64,000 bases of DNA from Acholeplasma hippikon (GTDB lineage Bacteria > Bacillota_I > Bacilli_A > Acholeplasmatales > Acholeplasmataceae): the NCBI RefSeq assembly GCF_900660755.1, contig NZ_LR215050.1, positions 1,178,001 to 1,242,000 of the forward strand, written 5' to 3'. The position numbers were made by a program, and so were the translations under genes. The notes beneath the pieces were generated by a model. The model saw nothing but the letters and a program-made list of their open reading frames with translations. It was not told the DNA's origin and did no database searches. This document shows, piece by piece, positions 17,228 to 25,498 of the stretch. Positions within the stretch are counted from its first letter, which is position 1. The number at the start of each line of letters is the position of its first letter.

Positions 17228-17445
17228 GAATTCTAAGGGCAAGCCCTTGAATTCGTTTTAAAACAAGAAAGGAAGTGCGCTCAGTGAAAAAGTCATTCTT
17301 TAAATATACATCATAACTTACAACTAACCACTGAATGACTTTTGGCCGCCTTATGTTCACTTCGTTCACGCACTTACTGGCCGAAAAGAAAAAGCGTGGG
17401 ACACTTAGGGGTTTTACCCCTCTACCGTTCCCACACCCTAGGTGT
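17228..17445. other. GC-richer, densely structured phage intergenic region (candidate origin/packaging signal)
   Basis: At least five strong hairpins lie in about 220 bases. (1) 17228-17254, arms GAATTC-AAGGGC. (2) 17288-17298 with 17333-17343, an 11-bp perfect stem. (3) 17339-17347 with 17379-17388, around GGCC, using bases also available to hairpin 2. (4) 17396-17401 with 17429-17434, enclosing 17407-17412 with 17416-17421. (5) 17433-17445, ACACC/GGTGT. No ORF with a good start explains it. Filamentous-phage intergenic regions have this look. It lies between the putative initiator and the coat gene. Confidence 0.6.
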
Positions 17446-17501
17446 CACCCCATGTATTCTTAAAATTATGCTTGGACTTGGTTTAATTGCAATTTTAGTG
17501 C

Positions 17502-17525
17502 AAAAAAGAGATCCATCATCTCTTT
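17502..17525 (-). terminator. Terminator of the small minus-strand phage gene
   Basis: Minus-strand stem AAAGAGAT/ATCTCTTT with a 5-nt loop followed by T residues, directly after the stop codon at 17526-17528. Confidence 0.8.
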
Positions 17526-17663
17526 CTATAGTTTTAATTCATTGTAAGGAATTGTTATTTCATTATGTTTATGAACCTGATCAGAGTAAGTTATTTTCAA
17601 GTAACAATCTTTGTAGTTATAATTAATGCCAAATTTAATTAAATCTTTTATATCTTTTTCCAT
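17526..17663 (-). CDS. 45-aa protein encoded against the phage genes
   Basis: The minus-strand ORF runs from ATG 17663 to TAG and has AAAGGGGG about 6 nt before the start and a rho-independent terminator immediately after the stop, which together make it a credible gene despite its length. The product (begins MEKDIKDLIKFGIN) has polar and aromatic strands and no membrane segment. It is the only gene in this part of the prophage on the minus strand and lies just upstream of the coat gene. Function unknown; a small regulator is possible. Confidence 0.6.
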   Translation of the reverse strand: MEKDIKDLIKFGINYNYKDCYLKITYSDQVHKHNEITIPYNELKL

Positions 17664-17759
17664 ATTTTTCCCCCTTTCATGTAATGTTGTACTATTTTTT
17701 AAATAAAAGTTGGTCAGCTAATTTGAAAGTTAGTTTTTTTAAAGTTACCTTTAAAGCAT

Positions 17760-17772
17760 GATACCTAGTATC
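17760..17772. promoter_or_regulatory. Palindrome before the coat gene
   Basis: GATAC-CTA-GTATC, about 10 bases before the coat-gene Shine-Dalgarno: a candidate operator or small hairpin for control of the structural genes. Confidence 0.35.
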
Positions 17773-17798
17773 AAATACTTATGAAAGGAACTTTAATC

Positions 17799-18047
17799 AT
17801 GGCAAAACGTAAGAGTTTAGCAACTAATAAAATTTTATTAGCTGTTTTAATCATTGTAGGGATTTTCCTATTCATGATGATGCTTGTGCCACAGATTCCA
17901 ACTTCTGCAGAGACTCCTGAGTCATTGATGAAATTCATCGAATGGTTTGTTGATCTACGCAGTCACTTTGAACAGTATGTTGGATTATACGCATTAATTA
18001 TCGCTGTTCTTGGTGTGGGTGGTTATTTCGTAGTTAAGTCTAAATAA
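17799..18047 (+). CDS. Putative major coat protein of the filamentous phage
   Basis: An 82-aa protein with the build of a filamentous-phage major coat protein precursor: basic start (MAKRKSLATNK), hydrophobic signal segment, a plausible signal peptidase site after PTSA, a short acidic/amphipathic segment (ETPESLMKFIEWFVDLRSHF), one membrane helix (YALIIAVLGVGGYFVV) and a basic tail KSK. ATG 17799 has GAAAGGA 9 nt upstream; the ATG at 17781 has no such site. A terminator-like hairpin follows, as after gene VIII of Ff phages, which would allow higher expression than the downstream genes. Confidence 0.75.
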   Translation: MAKRKSLATNKILLAVLIIVGIFLFMMMLVPQIPTSAETPESLMKFIEWFVDLRSHFEQYVGLYALIIAVLGVGGYFVVKSK

Positions 18048-18059
18048 TTTAATACTGTA

Positions 18060-18083
18060 GGCCGTTGGTTTTAATCAATGGCC
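18060..18083 (+). terminator. Attenuator/terminator after the coat gene
   Basis: Stem GGCCGTTG/CAATGGCC with an 8-nt loop followed by TTT. Partial readthrough would give high coat-gene and lower downstream expression. Confidence 0.65.
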
Positions 18084-18115
18084 TTTAAGTGTTATCTAAG
18101 AAAGGAGTTCATCTT

Positions 18116-18853
18116 ATGTTAAAGAAATTAATACTTCTCTTAGGTGCATTTGGTTTATTACTCTTTGTATGTTTATATGACTTCACGCCTACACAAGCTG
18201 TGATACCAGATGAACCAATAAATCATAGTCCAATTGAAAATAGTGCCGACAGTTCAAGGTCAGTTCTAAAGCTTGTGCATACATTACAAGGAAACAATCA
18301 AATGTTAAATAAGACAGCAAGCGCTGTTGTTATTCATGAAGATGAAACTTACTATTATGCAATAACCAACTATCACGTTTTAGATAAAGATAATTATGAA
18401 ACTGTTGCACTAGATCTATATGATTATCTGGGCAATCAATACCAAGCATCAAAGATTTCATTAAACCAGGCACAACAATTAATTTCAGAAATTTATGATT
18501 TAGGTTTAATAAAGTTTGAAAAACTAGCTAGTGAATTTGTGATTCCAGATGTAAGAACAAATCCATTAAATTCAACTGTTTTATTGACTGCTGTGGGCTA
18601 TCCAAACGGCACTAGGTCAATAACTAATGGTTACTATCAAAACATGGTAAATATCGAGAATTTTCCGTTCCAGGTGATTAGTCATAACGTATCAATCACA
18701 CATGGAAATAGTGGTGGTGGCTTGTTTGATGCTTCTGGGAAACTTGTTGGGATTAATGTTGCAGCTGCGCTAGATCTAAATGGGGATTTAGTTCAAAGTT
18801 ATGCAATTCCAACAAGCAAAGTTTTAGAGTATTTAAGTTTATTTAATTTATAA
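18116..18853 (+). CDS. Secreted trypsin-like (S1/HtrA-type) serine protease encoded in the phage structural operon
   Basis: A 245-aa protein with an N-terminal signal peptide (MLKKLILLLGAFGLLLF) and a chymotrypsin-fold domain. The complete triad is visible: His87 in TNYHVL, Asp128 in YDLGLIKF, Ser199 in HGNSGGGLF, with the following GKLVGINVA strand. There is no PDZ domain. AAAGGAG lies 8 nt before ATG 18116. It is placed between the coat gene and the surface-protein genes, so it is probably exported with the virion proteins. It may process phage surface proteins during assembly or cut host surface proteins at entry or exit. Such a protease is not part of the standard filamentous-phage set. 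Confidence 0.85.
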   Translation: MLKKLILLLGAFGLLLFVCLYDFTPTQAVIPDEPINHSPIENSADSSRSVLKLVHTLQGNNQMLNKTASAVVIHEDETYYYAITNYHVLDKDNYETVALDLYDYLGNQYQASKISLNQAQQLISEIYDLGLIKFEKLASEFVIPDVRTNPLNSTVLLTAVGYPNGTRSITNGYYQNMVNIENFPFQVISHNVSITHGNSGGGLFDASGKLVGINVAAALDLNGDLVQSYAIPTSKVLEYLSLFNL

Positions 18854-18874
18854 AATTAGAAAGTAGGGATTTAT

Positions 18875-20527
18875 ATGAATAAAAAATTACTAAGTTTATT
18901 AATGGTATTTTGTTCACTAATTGGGGTGGCATTAACCACGCAAAAAACATTTGCTGCTAATAGTGCTTCAGAAATAACAATAAATGGGGAATCATATACT
19001 AACTTTATTATTGATTATGATGGTAACGGAAATTATGGCTACACTGTTTATTTAGATGGTGTAGCATATCCTGGTGGATTAATAGGTCTAATTGATGATT
19101 ATGCTGATTCTTTTACTAATCCAAATATTGACTATGGTCTCGAGATTAAAGGCGCAGCAAATCAACCAATTACAATCACCGGAACTGGTTCAGTAAATAG
19201 AGTTCACATCAATTATGACGGAACTAAAATTGATATTTACTTAGATGGCGTTAAATATTCGGGTGGACTTTCAACATATATTGATGATTTTGCAACAGAA
19301 ATTTCAAATCCATACGCTGTATATGCAATTATGATTTCATCAAACTTACGCCCAGTTATTAGTGGGCAAGAAACATTTGTTACTTCAGTTGATGATCCTA
19401 AACCGTTATCCTTCTTCCAAGGTTACTTAACAGCTATTGATGAAACAGATGGTAACATCACTAACAATATTTATGTTGTATCAGACAATTACACAACAAA
19501 TAAGTCAATTTTAGGAACTTATACAGTTGTGTTTGGGGTTAAGGACAGCGCAAACAATGAATCAACACTTGAAGTTAAAATTTCAGTTGTCGATGTCACA
19601 AAACCAGTGATTACAGGTAACTCATCAAAAGTTCAAATTTCTTATACTCAAACATGGAATGTAGAAAATTTTAGATCAACATTAACTGTATCAGATAACT
19701 ATGCAACAATGAACAATAGTCATATTGTTGTTAAAACTGATGGATACACATCAAATAAAACTAATTTAGGAACATATAACGTTGTGTTCTCAGCTACTGA
19801 CCCTTCTGGTAATGAAACAACATTCACAAAACAGGTTGAAGTTATTGATGATATTGCGCCTGTATTTAGTGGTCCAACAGTACTTACAAAACCAAGCACA
19901 TCAATTTTATCTGTAAATGAAATCAAAGCACAATTAACAGCTACAGATGCTAAAGAAGGTAACAAGACATCACAAATCACAGTATTTGAAGATAACTACA
20001 CTGGAAATGGTAACCGAGTAGGTAACTACACAATTACATTCCAGGTATCAGACTCTAAAGGTAATAGAGCAACTCACGTAGTAACTGTTTCTGTGCAAGA
20101 TAACATTCCACCAGTTTGGTATATCCAAGATGGCGTGTCATTTAAGCTTGTCCAACCAGCAACATTAACAAGACAACAAATCATTAACTTATTAGTAGCA
20201 ACTGGACAATTAAATGTTTCAGCTACAACTCAAATTAATTTCTTAGTTGATGAGTATTCAGGAAACGAAACAACTCCAGGTGTTTATACAGTAAGTATTG
20301 GATATTCAAATACTGCTGGAAATGAAGGCGTTCATACAATTGCTATTACAGTATTAGATCAAGAAGATTCTAATCCAATTGTAGTGAATCCAGATAAGAC
20401 AATTCTTGATAACATTGTTGAGTTCATTTCAAGTCCGACTGGTATTGTAACAATTGTTGCAGTTGCTGGTTTAGGATTCATTTTAATTGCTACAAACAAC
20501 AAAAAAACTTATAGAAGAAAAAAATAA
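18875..20527 (+). CDS. Phage surface protein with tandem Ig-like domains and C-terminal membrane anchor
   Basis: A 550-aa protein with a signal peptide (cleavage near TFAA). An N-terminal region contains a duplicated motif (VYLDGVAYPGGL and IYLDGVKYSGGL). About four Ig-like modules of the DUF5011/HYR kind follow from residue ~160 (repeated NLGTYNVVFSATDPSGNE-type strands and VDVTKPVITG linkers). A C-terminal membrane helix (IVTIVAVAGLGFILIAT) and the basic tail RRKK complete it. This is the architecture of an adsorption (pIII-like) protein that stays in the membrane until assembly. Host lipoprotein OppA (47678) carries a related Ig-like module. Confidence 0.75.
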   Translation: MNKKLLSLLMVFCSLIGVALTTQKTFAANSASEITINGESYTNFIIDYDGNGNYGYTVYLDGVAYPGGLIGLIDDYADSFTNPNIDYGLEIKGAANQPITITGTGSVNRVHINYDGTKIDIYLDGVKYSGGLSTYIDDFATEISNPYAVYAIMISSNLRPVISGQETFVTSVDDPKPLSFFQGYLTAIDETDGNITNNIYVVSDNYTTNKSILGTYTVVFGVKDSANNESTLEVKISVVDVTKPVITGNSSKVQISYTQTWNVENFRSTLTVSDNYATMNNSHIVVKTDGYTSNKTNLGTYNVVFSATDPSGNETTFTKQVEVIDDIAPVFSGPTVLTKPSTSILSVNEIKAQLTATDAKEGNKTSQITVFEDNYTGNGNRVGNYTITFQVSDSKGNRATHVVTVSVQDNIPPVWYIQDGVSFKLVQPATLTRQQIINLLVATGQLNVSATTQINFLVDEYSGNETTPGVYTVSIGYSNTAGNEGVHTIAITVLDQEDSNPIVVNPDKTILDNIVEFISSPTGIVTIVAVAGLGFILIATNNKKTYRRKK

Positions 20528-20534
20528 TGCAACA

Positions 20535-20556
20535 GGGGTAAATTAATTTTTACCCC
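20535..20556 (+). terminator. Stem-loop between the two surface-protein genes
   Basis: GGGGTAAA/TTTACCCC with a 6-nt loop. No T-run follows, so partial attenuation or mRNA protection is more likely than full termination. Confidence 0.45.
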
Positions 20557-20580
20557 CTTGCAATTTTGCGAGGTTCAACT

Positions 20581-22272
20581 ATGAAAAAAATATTCTCATT
20601 TCTATCACTTCTGTTATGTATTCCAATCTTACTAGCTAATACCGTTCCAGTCGTTCCTGGAACAACAACTTATGCTTATAACGAGTTTAGTGAAGAATGG
20701 AGTGAACAAGGAAATTACTACTATTTTACTGGTAGTATTTTCCATTCAAATGGTAGTTCAGATGATTATTATATCGTTGATTTTAATCTACCAACAAATG
20801 CAGTGATTGAATATAGAAACTCTAATACACTCCAAAATCATGGAACTAATAATGAATGGGTTAGAGTAGATAAGTATGATCCACAACAAAATGGTTATTC
20901 TAGATTTAGAATGCGTGTGATGTATTTTGCTGCATGGGGTGGATATTATGAAGTAAACCAAACCACTGTTGATAGCATTAACAATGACGGCAAATTTTTA
21001 GGAACTTACATTGTGGGTGAGAATTTTAGTTTTGAAATTCGTTACTACCTTGCAATTGTAGATAATCCAACTGAATTTGATTCAGTCCAAGATTTACCAA
21101 TGACTGCAGAAAATGTGCTGGGTAATGTATATTTCACTGTTAATGGAAATGAAGTCATTGTTACTATCTGGTATGATGGCACGCCTTACACTTTAAAATA
21201 TAATTTTAGTTCACAAACTGATATGACTATTTTTGATGCTGAAGAAATTTACTTCATGAAACGCAGCAATAAACCACAAATCTTTATTAATCTAACTAAA
21301 GACAGATTATATCTAAGAGATATGTTATCTGCAGGAAGTGATAAAAAGCCAGCATTCGTTCCACATGTTATTTGGGACTTAAATACAAATACCATAACTA
21401 AAATGGAAAAGTATAACGCTTATGCTTATGTTAAACAAAACAATCAAGGTGCTTTAATAGCTTATTATTATGTTGATGAATTCATCATGGATAATATTAT
21501 TTCAACAACCTTAAGCTACACTTCTAGACAACGATCAGATGAATGGTTTGGACTGGTTACAAGATATACAGATTGGAAGACATTTATCTGGAGCCACACA
21601 AGTGAAGATACTTTACACTATAGAAACTTAACAAGCACATGGGAATGGATGATTCCTGGATACAATTTAATTTTCTTAGGATTAAGAGCTACGACTTATT
21701 ATGAGATGCCTAGAATTCAAGCATTAGATTTTACTAATTTACCAAGTTATTACAACGTATCTAAACAAGAAATTGAAGCCGAATATCAAAAAGTAAATGC
21801 TTCATTTACACAGTTAAAAGACAACCCAAGATATAAAGTCTGGGCATTTGCGCTGCAAGAAGGTAAAGAGTTCGAACTAGGTTGGTTTGGTAAGATTCAA
21901 ACCGAATTTTATAACAATCCAGATAATCCAGATGATCCAAAGAATTTAAAGATTATTGAGATTGTTTATAAAACAGATGACAAGCTTTACACTACAGTTG
22001 GAAAAGATATGAATCTTTTAATCACTGTTGAACCTAAAGTTGATGGCATCGCAAACGAAGATAATAAAGAATTTTCACCTTTATTAATTCCGTTAATCAT
22101 CTTTGTTTTATCACTAGCAATTGGCTTTACTAAGGGGCAGTTAATCACTAGAAATGGATTCAACTTTAAATACGTGGTTGGTTCATTGATTCTATCAATT
22201 TTGGTTTATTTTGTCGTAGTTAATTGGACTAGCATTATAAAATCGTTGGTGATCTATCCATGGTTGAAGTAG
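20581..22272 (+). CDS. Large phage membrane-anchored protein (candidate adsorption/minor coat protein)
   Basis: A 563-aa protein with a signal peptide (MKKIFSFLSLLLCIPILLA) and a long exported domain rich in Tyr, Trp and Asn. The C-terminus has two hydrophobic segments, at about 495-515 (LLIPLIIFVLSLAIGF) and 530-550 (VVGSLILSILVYFVVVNW). ATG 20581 is preceded by GAGG and is preferred over a TTG at 20566. Its place directly upstream of a small two-span protein and the Zot-like ATPase corresponds to gene III or the orf4-like gene of filamentous phages. No named family is recognised. Confidence 0.7.
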   Translation: MKKIFSFLSLLLCIPILLANTVPVVPGTTTYAYNEFSEEWSEQGNYYYFTGSIFHSNGSSDDYYIVDFNLPTNAVIEYRNSNTLQNHGTNNEWVRVDKYDPQQNGYSRFRMRVMYFAAWGGYYEVNQTTVDSINNDGKFLGTYIVGENFSFEIRYYLAIVDNPTEFDSVQDLPMTAENVLGNVYFTVNGNEVIVTIWYDGTPYTLKYNFSSQTDMTIFDAEEIYFMKRSNKPQIFINLTKDRLYLRDMLSAGSDKKPAFVPHVIWDLNTNTITKMEKYNAYAYVKQNNQGALIAYYYVDEFIMDNIISTTLSYTSRQRSDEWFGLVTRYTDWKTFIWSHTSEDTLHYRNLTSTWEWMIPGYNLIFLGLRATTYYEMPRIQALDFTNLPSYYNVSKQEIEAEYQKVNASFTQLKDNPRYKVWAFALQEGKEFELGWFGKIQTEFYNNPDNPDDPKNLKIIEIVYKTDDKLYTTVGKDMNLLITVEPKVDGIANEDNKEFSPLLIPLIIFVLSLAIGFTKGQLITRNGFNFKYVVGSLILSILVYFVVVNWTSIIKSLVIYPWLK

Positions 22273-22487
22273 TTGAAATTGCTAAAAAGTATTTAGGTTC
22301 GTTAAGTCCTGCAATTATTCTATTATTTTCTATTCTAGCAACTGCTGGATTTATTAAATGGAGCGCACGATTAGCTGATTCATTTAGAACAATTATGAAG
22401 CACCCTGCTTATGTGATTTTAGTATTAATTGTTGCAGCTGTTTTATTCTACTTTTACTTCAAATTTGCTGCGCCATTATTGGAGTAA
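22260..22487 (+). CDS. Small two-span membrane protein (minor coat pVI-like by position)
   Basis: A 75-aa protein with two membrane helices (PAIILLFSILATAGFI and YVILVLIVAAVLFYFYF) separated by a basic loop. Its start overlaps the upstream gene by 13 nt, indicating coupled translation. Position between the large anchored protein and the pI-like ATPase and its size both fit a minor coat protein like pVI. Confidence 0.65.
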   Translation: MVEVVEIAKKYLGSLSPAIILLFSILATAGFIKWSARLADSFRTIMKHPAYVILVLIVAAVLFYFYFKFAAPLLE

Positions 22488-22491
22488 TCAT

Positions 22492-23433
22492 ATGGATAAA
22501 GTGGACAAATATATAGATTGGTTATTTAACTTCATAGATACATATCAAAAGAAAATTAAAAGTCTTGTTGAATTTTTATCAAATATAACTGTTAAGCTAA
22601 TGAGTTTTCATAATAGTTTAATTCAGTTTTACATTCAAGTATTTAGTGATTTTTCAAAGTTTGCACGTTATACAACATATCCAATTCACTGGGCTTTAAT
22701 TCTCTATGATTTATGGCGAATGAAACCAGATAAAGAAAAACTACCAATCTTCGAAGTTGGTGCGCACTATATTTATGGTAAGCCTGGAAGTGGTAAATCT
22801 ACGATGACTTATCATGCGATGATGGACTATGCCTATTTAACTGGTAAGGTAAGCTTAACGACTGCACAAATGGAGTTGCCTAGAATTAACTTATCTGGAG
22901 CAAGTTACTATTTACATCAAAGATTTAAGCCTTCTGATCTATTCATTGATGGCGAACAAAAATATGCAATTGATACCAAGAAATTTAACTTCATTGTTTA
23001 TGAAGAAATGCTTACACAATATAACCAAAGAAATAACAAAGAATCAAAATATAACAATGAATTTTTACCATTAATTGGTGCATTAGGAACACAGCGCCAT
23101 CAAGGAATTGACTTGTTCTACTTCATTTCACAACTTCCAAAAGGAGATATTCAATTGATGCAATTATTAAATTGGTATCATGAACCAAAAGTTAAAAAGG
23201 GATTTGATTATAAGTATTGGTTAGAAACTGGTAAATATAGATTTGTTATTAAGGGTTGGCGAATTAAATCATTTAAAGTTACACCTAAAGGCAGTGGCGA
23301 ATATGAACTTACCAATAAACGTGTTTGGTTCTATGAGAATACACTCCAGGAAGAAATGAGATACTTCAACCCACTTAACATGAAAAAAGACTTTGAAAAT
23401 AAACCTATTCTAAAACTGGAGGCAAAACCATAA
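22492..23433 (+). CDS. Zot/pI-like filamentous phage assembly ATPase
   Basis: A 313-aa protein with Walker A GKPGSGKST at residues 96-104, a Walker B-like strand FIVYEE at 167-172 and the segment TQRHQGIDLFYFISQLPKGD, which matches the conserved His/Gln region following Walker B in Zot/pI proteins. The N-terminal ~85 residues are helical with an amphipathic, possibly membrane-associated part. pI-type ATPases power the extrusion of the phage through the host membrane. GGAG lies 7 nt before ATG 22492. This is the best marker that the element is a filamentous phage. Confidence 0.82.
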   Translation: MDKVDKYIDWLFNFIDTYQKKIKSLVEFLSNITVKLMSFHNSLIQFYIQVFSDFSKFARYTTYPIHWALILYDLWRMKPDKEKLPIFEVGAHYIYGKPGSGKSTMTYHAMMDYAYLTGKVSLTTAQMELPRINLSGASYYLHQRFKPSDLFIDGEQKYAIDTKKFNFIVYEEMLTQYNQRNNKESKYNNEFLPLIGALGTQRHQGIDLFYFISQLPKGDIQLMQLLNWYHEPKVKKGFDYKYWLETGKYRFVIKGWRIKSFKVTPKGSGEYELTNKRVWFYENTLQEEMRYFNPLNMKKDFENKPILKLEAKP

Positions 23434-23789
23434 TGAACACTGACTTAATATATTCATTTATTCAAATCTTAATAATTGTTGTAATTCTCGTTTCATGTTA
23501 TGCATTATTTTGGTGGGGGTTATTTATTCCTATCAGAAAGAAACAAGCTTTAGATCGAGAACTTGATGATAAACGAAAAGAACTTGAACAAATCCAAATT
23601 CAAAAAGGGGTTGAATGGGAAAGTTATAAGGATTTGCAAAACCAGTTTGAAGCCATGAGAAAAGAGTATTTTGCGAATAAAAACAAACTTGAAGAAATCA
23701 AGGAAGAAAATGCAAAACTTGAAGCAGATAAAATTAAGCTTAAAGATACTCTAGCAGCATTGAAGAAAGAAAAGGATAAGACAAAATAA
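23433..23789 (+). CDS. Phage membrane protein with long coiled coil
   Basis: A 118-aa protein with one N-terminal membrane helix (IQILIIVVILVSCYALFWW) and then about 85 residues of charged heptad-like coiled coil (ELDDKRKELEQIQIQ and onward to the C-terminus). Its ATG overlaps the stop of the ATPase gene (TAATG). It probably works next to the assembly ATPase at the membrane, perhaps like the pXI companion of pI, but this is inference from position only. Confidence 0.6.
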   Translation: MNTDLIYSFIQILIIVVILVSCYALFWWGLFIPIRKKQALDRELDDKRKELEQIQIQKGVEWESYKDLQNQFEAMRKEYFANKNKLEEIKEENAKLEADKIKLKDTLAALKKEKDKTK

Positions 23790-23794
23790 AAAAT

Positions 23795-23822
23795 GGCATA
23801 TATATATTCTTATATATATGCC
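23795..23822 (+). terminator. Terminator of the phage structural operon
   Basis: Twelve-bp stem GGCATATATATA with its complement and a TTCT loop, followed by a T-rich stretch. It separates the morphogenesis genes from the integrase. Confidence 0.8.
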
Positions 23823-23869
23823 GTTATCTTTATTGTTGTTTTTTTCTGTGTAATTGATATTTTATAACT

Positions 23870-23938
23870 TCACTTGAAAAGTGACATAAAATGCTGTTTA
23901 ATATGGCTGATATATCAATTATAACTGGTTGCGCAACC
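23870..23938. promoter_or_regulatory. Operator-like palindromes upstream of the integrase
   Basis: Two palindromes lie in the 174-nt gap: TCACTT-GAA-AAGTGA at 23870-23884 and GGTTGCGCAACC at 23927-23938. They are candidates for repressor or integrase-arm sites that control integrase expression. Confidence 0.45.
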
Positions 23939-23963
23939 TTTCTAATATGAAAGGAAAAGAAGA

Positions 23964-24821
23964 ATGACAATCAAAGAATTAACTGAAAAACATTTGAATA
24001 AAATTGCTTTAGAACTATCTAAAGGAACATATGAACACTATAAGTCACACTATCAACATCTAGTATCTTGGTGCGAAAAAAATGAAGTTATTAATGTTGA
24101 AGATCTAACAGAATCAAAACTTACAAAATATATTTTTGAAATGAAAGAAGTTTGTAGCAATAGAACTATAAACATGAGAATAGGAAATCTTCAGAGATGT
24201 TATAGGGCGTTTGGAATAGAATTTGAATATTTGCAAAGAATACCTAAACTAAAACAGAGATTAGTTACATATGATTATATTGAGCTTGCTGATATAAGGA
24301 GAATGAGAAAATATTTCTATTCTTTACCTATGACCGAGAGAAATATATATGAAGCTGCAGTGTTTTTAATTTTAATGGAAACGGGCTGTAGAAGAACAGA
24401 GCTTATTAATATTGAAAAGAAGAATATTGATTTCGAATATAATTTAATTAAATTTACAAAAACAAAAACATTTGAAGATAGAATTGTTCCGTTTAAAGAA
24501 AAAACAGCTCCAATTATTCAAGAGCTGTGTAAAATGAATACTGATAAATATTTATTTGTAAATCCAAATACAAATAAACAAATGACTAAATCAGATTTAG
24601 AAAATTTGATGAGGAAATACAAAAGAAAATTTAATTTTGAAAAATTTCATGCACATATGTTTAGGCACAGTTTTGCAACAATAATGATTGACTCTGGTGT
24701 TGATAGAAAGACCTTGCAAAGAATGACTGGACATAGTGATGGGAAGTCGTTAGACAGGTATATACATATCAGACAAAGTAAAATTATGTCAGATTACAAA
24801 GATAAGTTTTTAATTGATTAA
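23964..24821 (+). CDS. int: Tyrosine recombinase/integrase of the prophage
   Basis: A 285-aa site-specific recombinase with an N-terminal SAM-like core-binding domain (about residues 1-95) and a catalytic domain with all key residues: Arg143 in GCRRTEL, His231 and Arg234 in HMFRHSF, His257 in TGHSD and nucleophile Tyr266 in DRYIHI. It is intact and has a good ribosome binding site (AAAGGAAAAG). It should catalyse integration and excision between the phage att site and the tRNA-Trp 3' half. It lies near attR, the usual integrase position. Confidence 0.93.
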   Translation: MTIKELTEKHLNKIALELSKGTYEHYKSHYQHLVSWCEKNEVINVEDLTESKLTKYIFEMKEVCSNRTINMRIGNLQRCYRAFGIEFEYLQRIPKLKQRLVTYDYIELADIRRMRKYFYSLPMTERNIYEAAVFLILMETGCRRTELINIEKKNIDFEYNLIKFTKTKTFEDRIVPFKEKTAPIIQELCKMNTDKYLFVNPNTNKQMTKSDLENLMRKYKRKFNFEKFHAHMFRHSFATIMIDSGVDRKTLQRMTGHSDGKSLDRYIHIRQSKIMSDYKDKFLID

Positions 24822-24823
24822 AA

Positions 24824-25498
24824 TTAAACATCCCAATTAACTGTAATTTTTTCAAATATCTTTGAATAGAAAAGCAAATCATCGGCTGAGCATTTAAACA
24901 AGTTACATAGGTTGATTATTTGTGTGGAGTTCAACGGAAGCGTATTCCTTTCCATTTGAAGATAAACTGACTCAGGAACATTTAAAAAATTTGCAACATC
25001 CATAGATGAATAATTATATTTAGATCTAAAATATCTAAGTGAGTTAAGGTGTAATGATTTATTCTTTTTATAACTGATTTCATACATCATGTGGAAATAG
25101 GCTTTGACTGTTGTATCAATTCCAATACTATACCAATTTTCTATTACTTTACTTAAATAAGTTTTATTTGTGAAATGACCATTTTTACTCATAAGAGTAT
25201 AGAAAAGGACACAGTTCATAATTCCTGGTTCAATAGGCAATATTGATCCATAATAATATTCCATGAAAAAATCTATTGCATTTTTTTTATTATAGATAGT
25301 TAAATTTAGTGAAAAGTTTTCTAATATGTGAATGAAGTTTTTTTCGTTAGAAAAGTATTCTATATCTTTAGTATTCAAAAATTGATGATATACATAATCA
25401 TCATAACTTTGAATAGGAAAAACATTAGTTGGTTTGGGTTTAAATTTAAGTAGTTGAGTTTGGCGGATTCTTAAGGAAAGATTACGCTTCATCATCAT
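24824..25498 (-). CDS. Phage protein with C-terminal XRE-type helix-turn-helix
   Basis: A 224-aa protein. The C-terminal ~60 residues are a Cro/CI-type HTH (YNYSSMDVANFLNVPESVYL and then LCNLFKCSADDLLFY). The N-terminal part is helical and of unknown family. Placing the DNA-binding domain at the C-terminus is the reverse of the CI layout. The start is taken as the first of three Met codons that overlap the stop of the upstream XRE gene, with AAGGA nearby, giving coupled translation; a longer frame to 25597 would run far into the upstream gene. It is convergent with the integrase. Confidence 0.7.
   Translation of the reverse strand: MMMKRNLSLRIRQTQLLKFKPKPTNVFPIQSYDDYVYHQFLNTKDIEYFSNEKNFIHILENFSLNLTIYNKKNAIDFFMEYYYGSILPIEPGIMNCVLFYTLMSKNGHFTNKTYLSKVIENWYSIGIDTTVKAYFHMMYEISYKKNKSLHLNSLRYFRSKYNYSSMDVANFLNVPESVYLQMERNTLPLNSTQIINLCNLFKCSADDLLFYSKIFEKITVNWDV

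Noticed and set aside
17163-17369. A 68-aa minus-strand reading frame in the same region
   Set aside because: It crosses several palindromes, has no good start signal and shows no protein-like pattern.
17342-17626. A 94-aa plus-strand reading frame in the phage intergenic region
   Set aside because: It has no ribosome binding site, runs through the hairpin block and lies opposite the better-supported 45-aa minus-strand gene.
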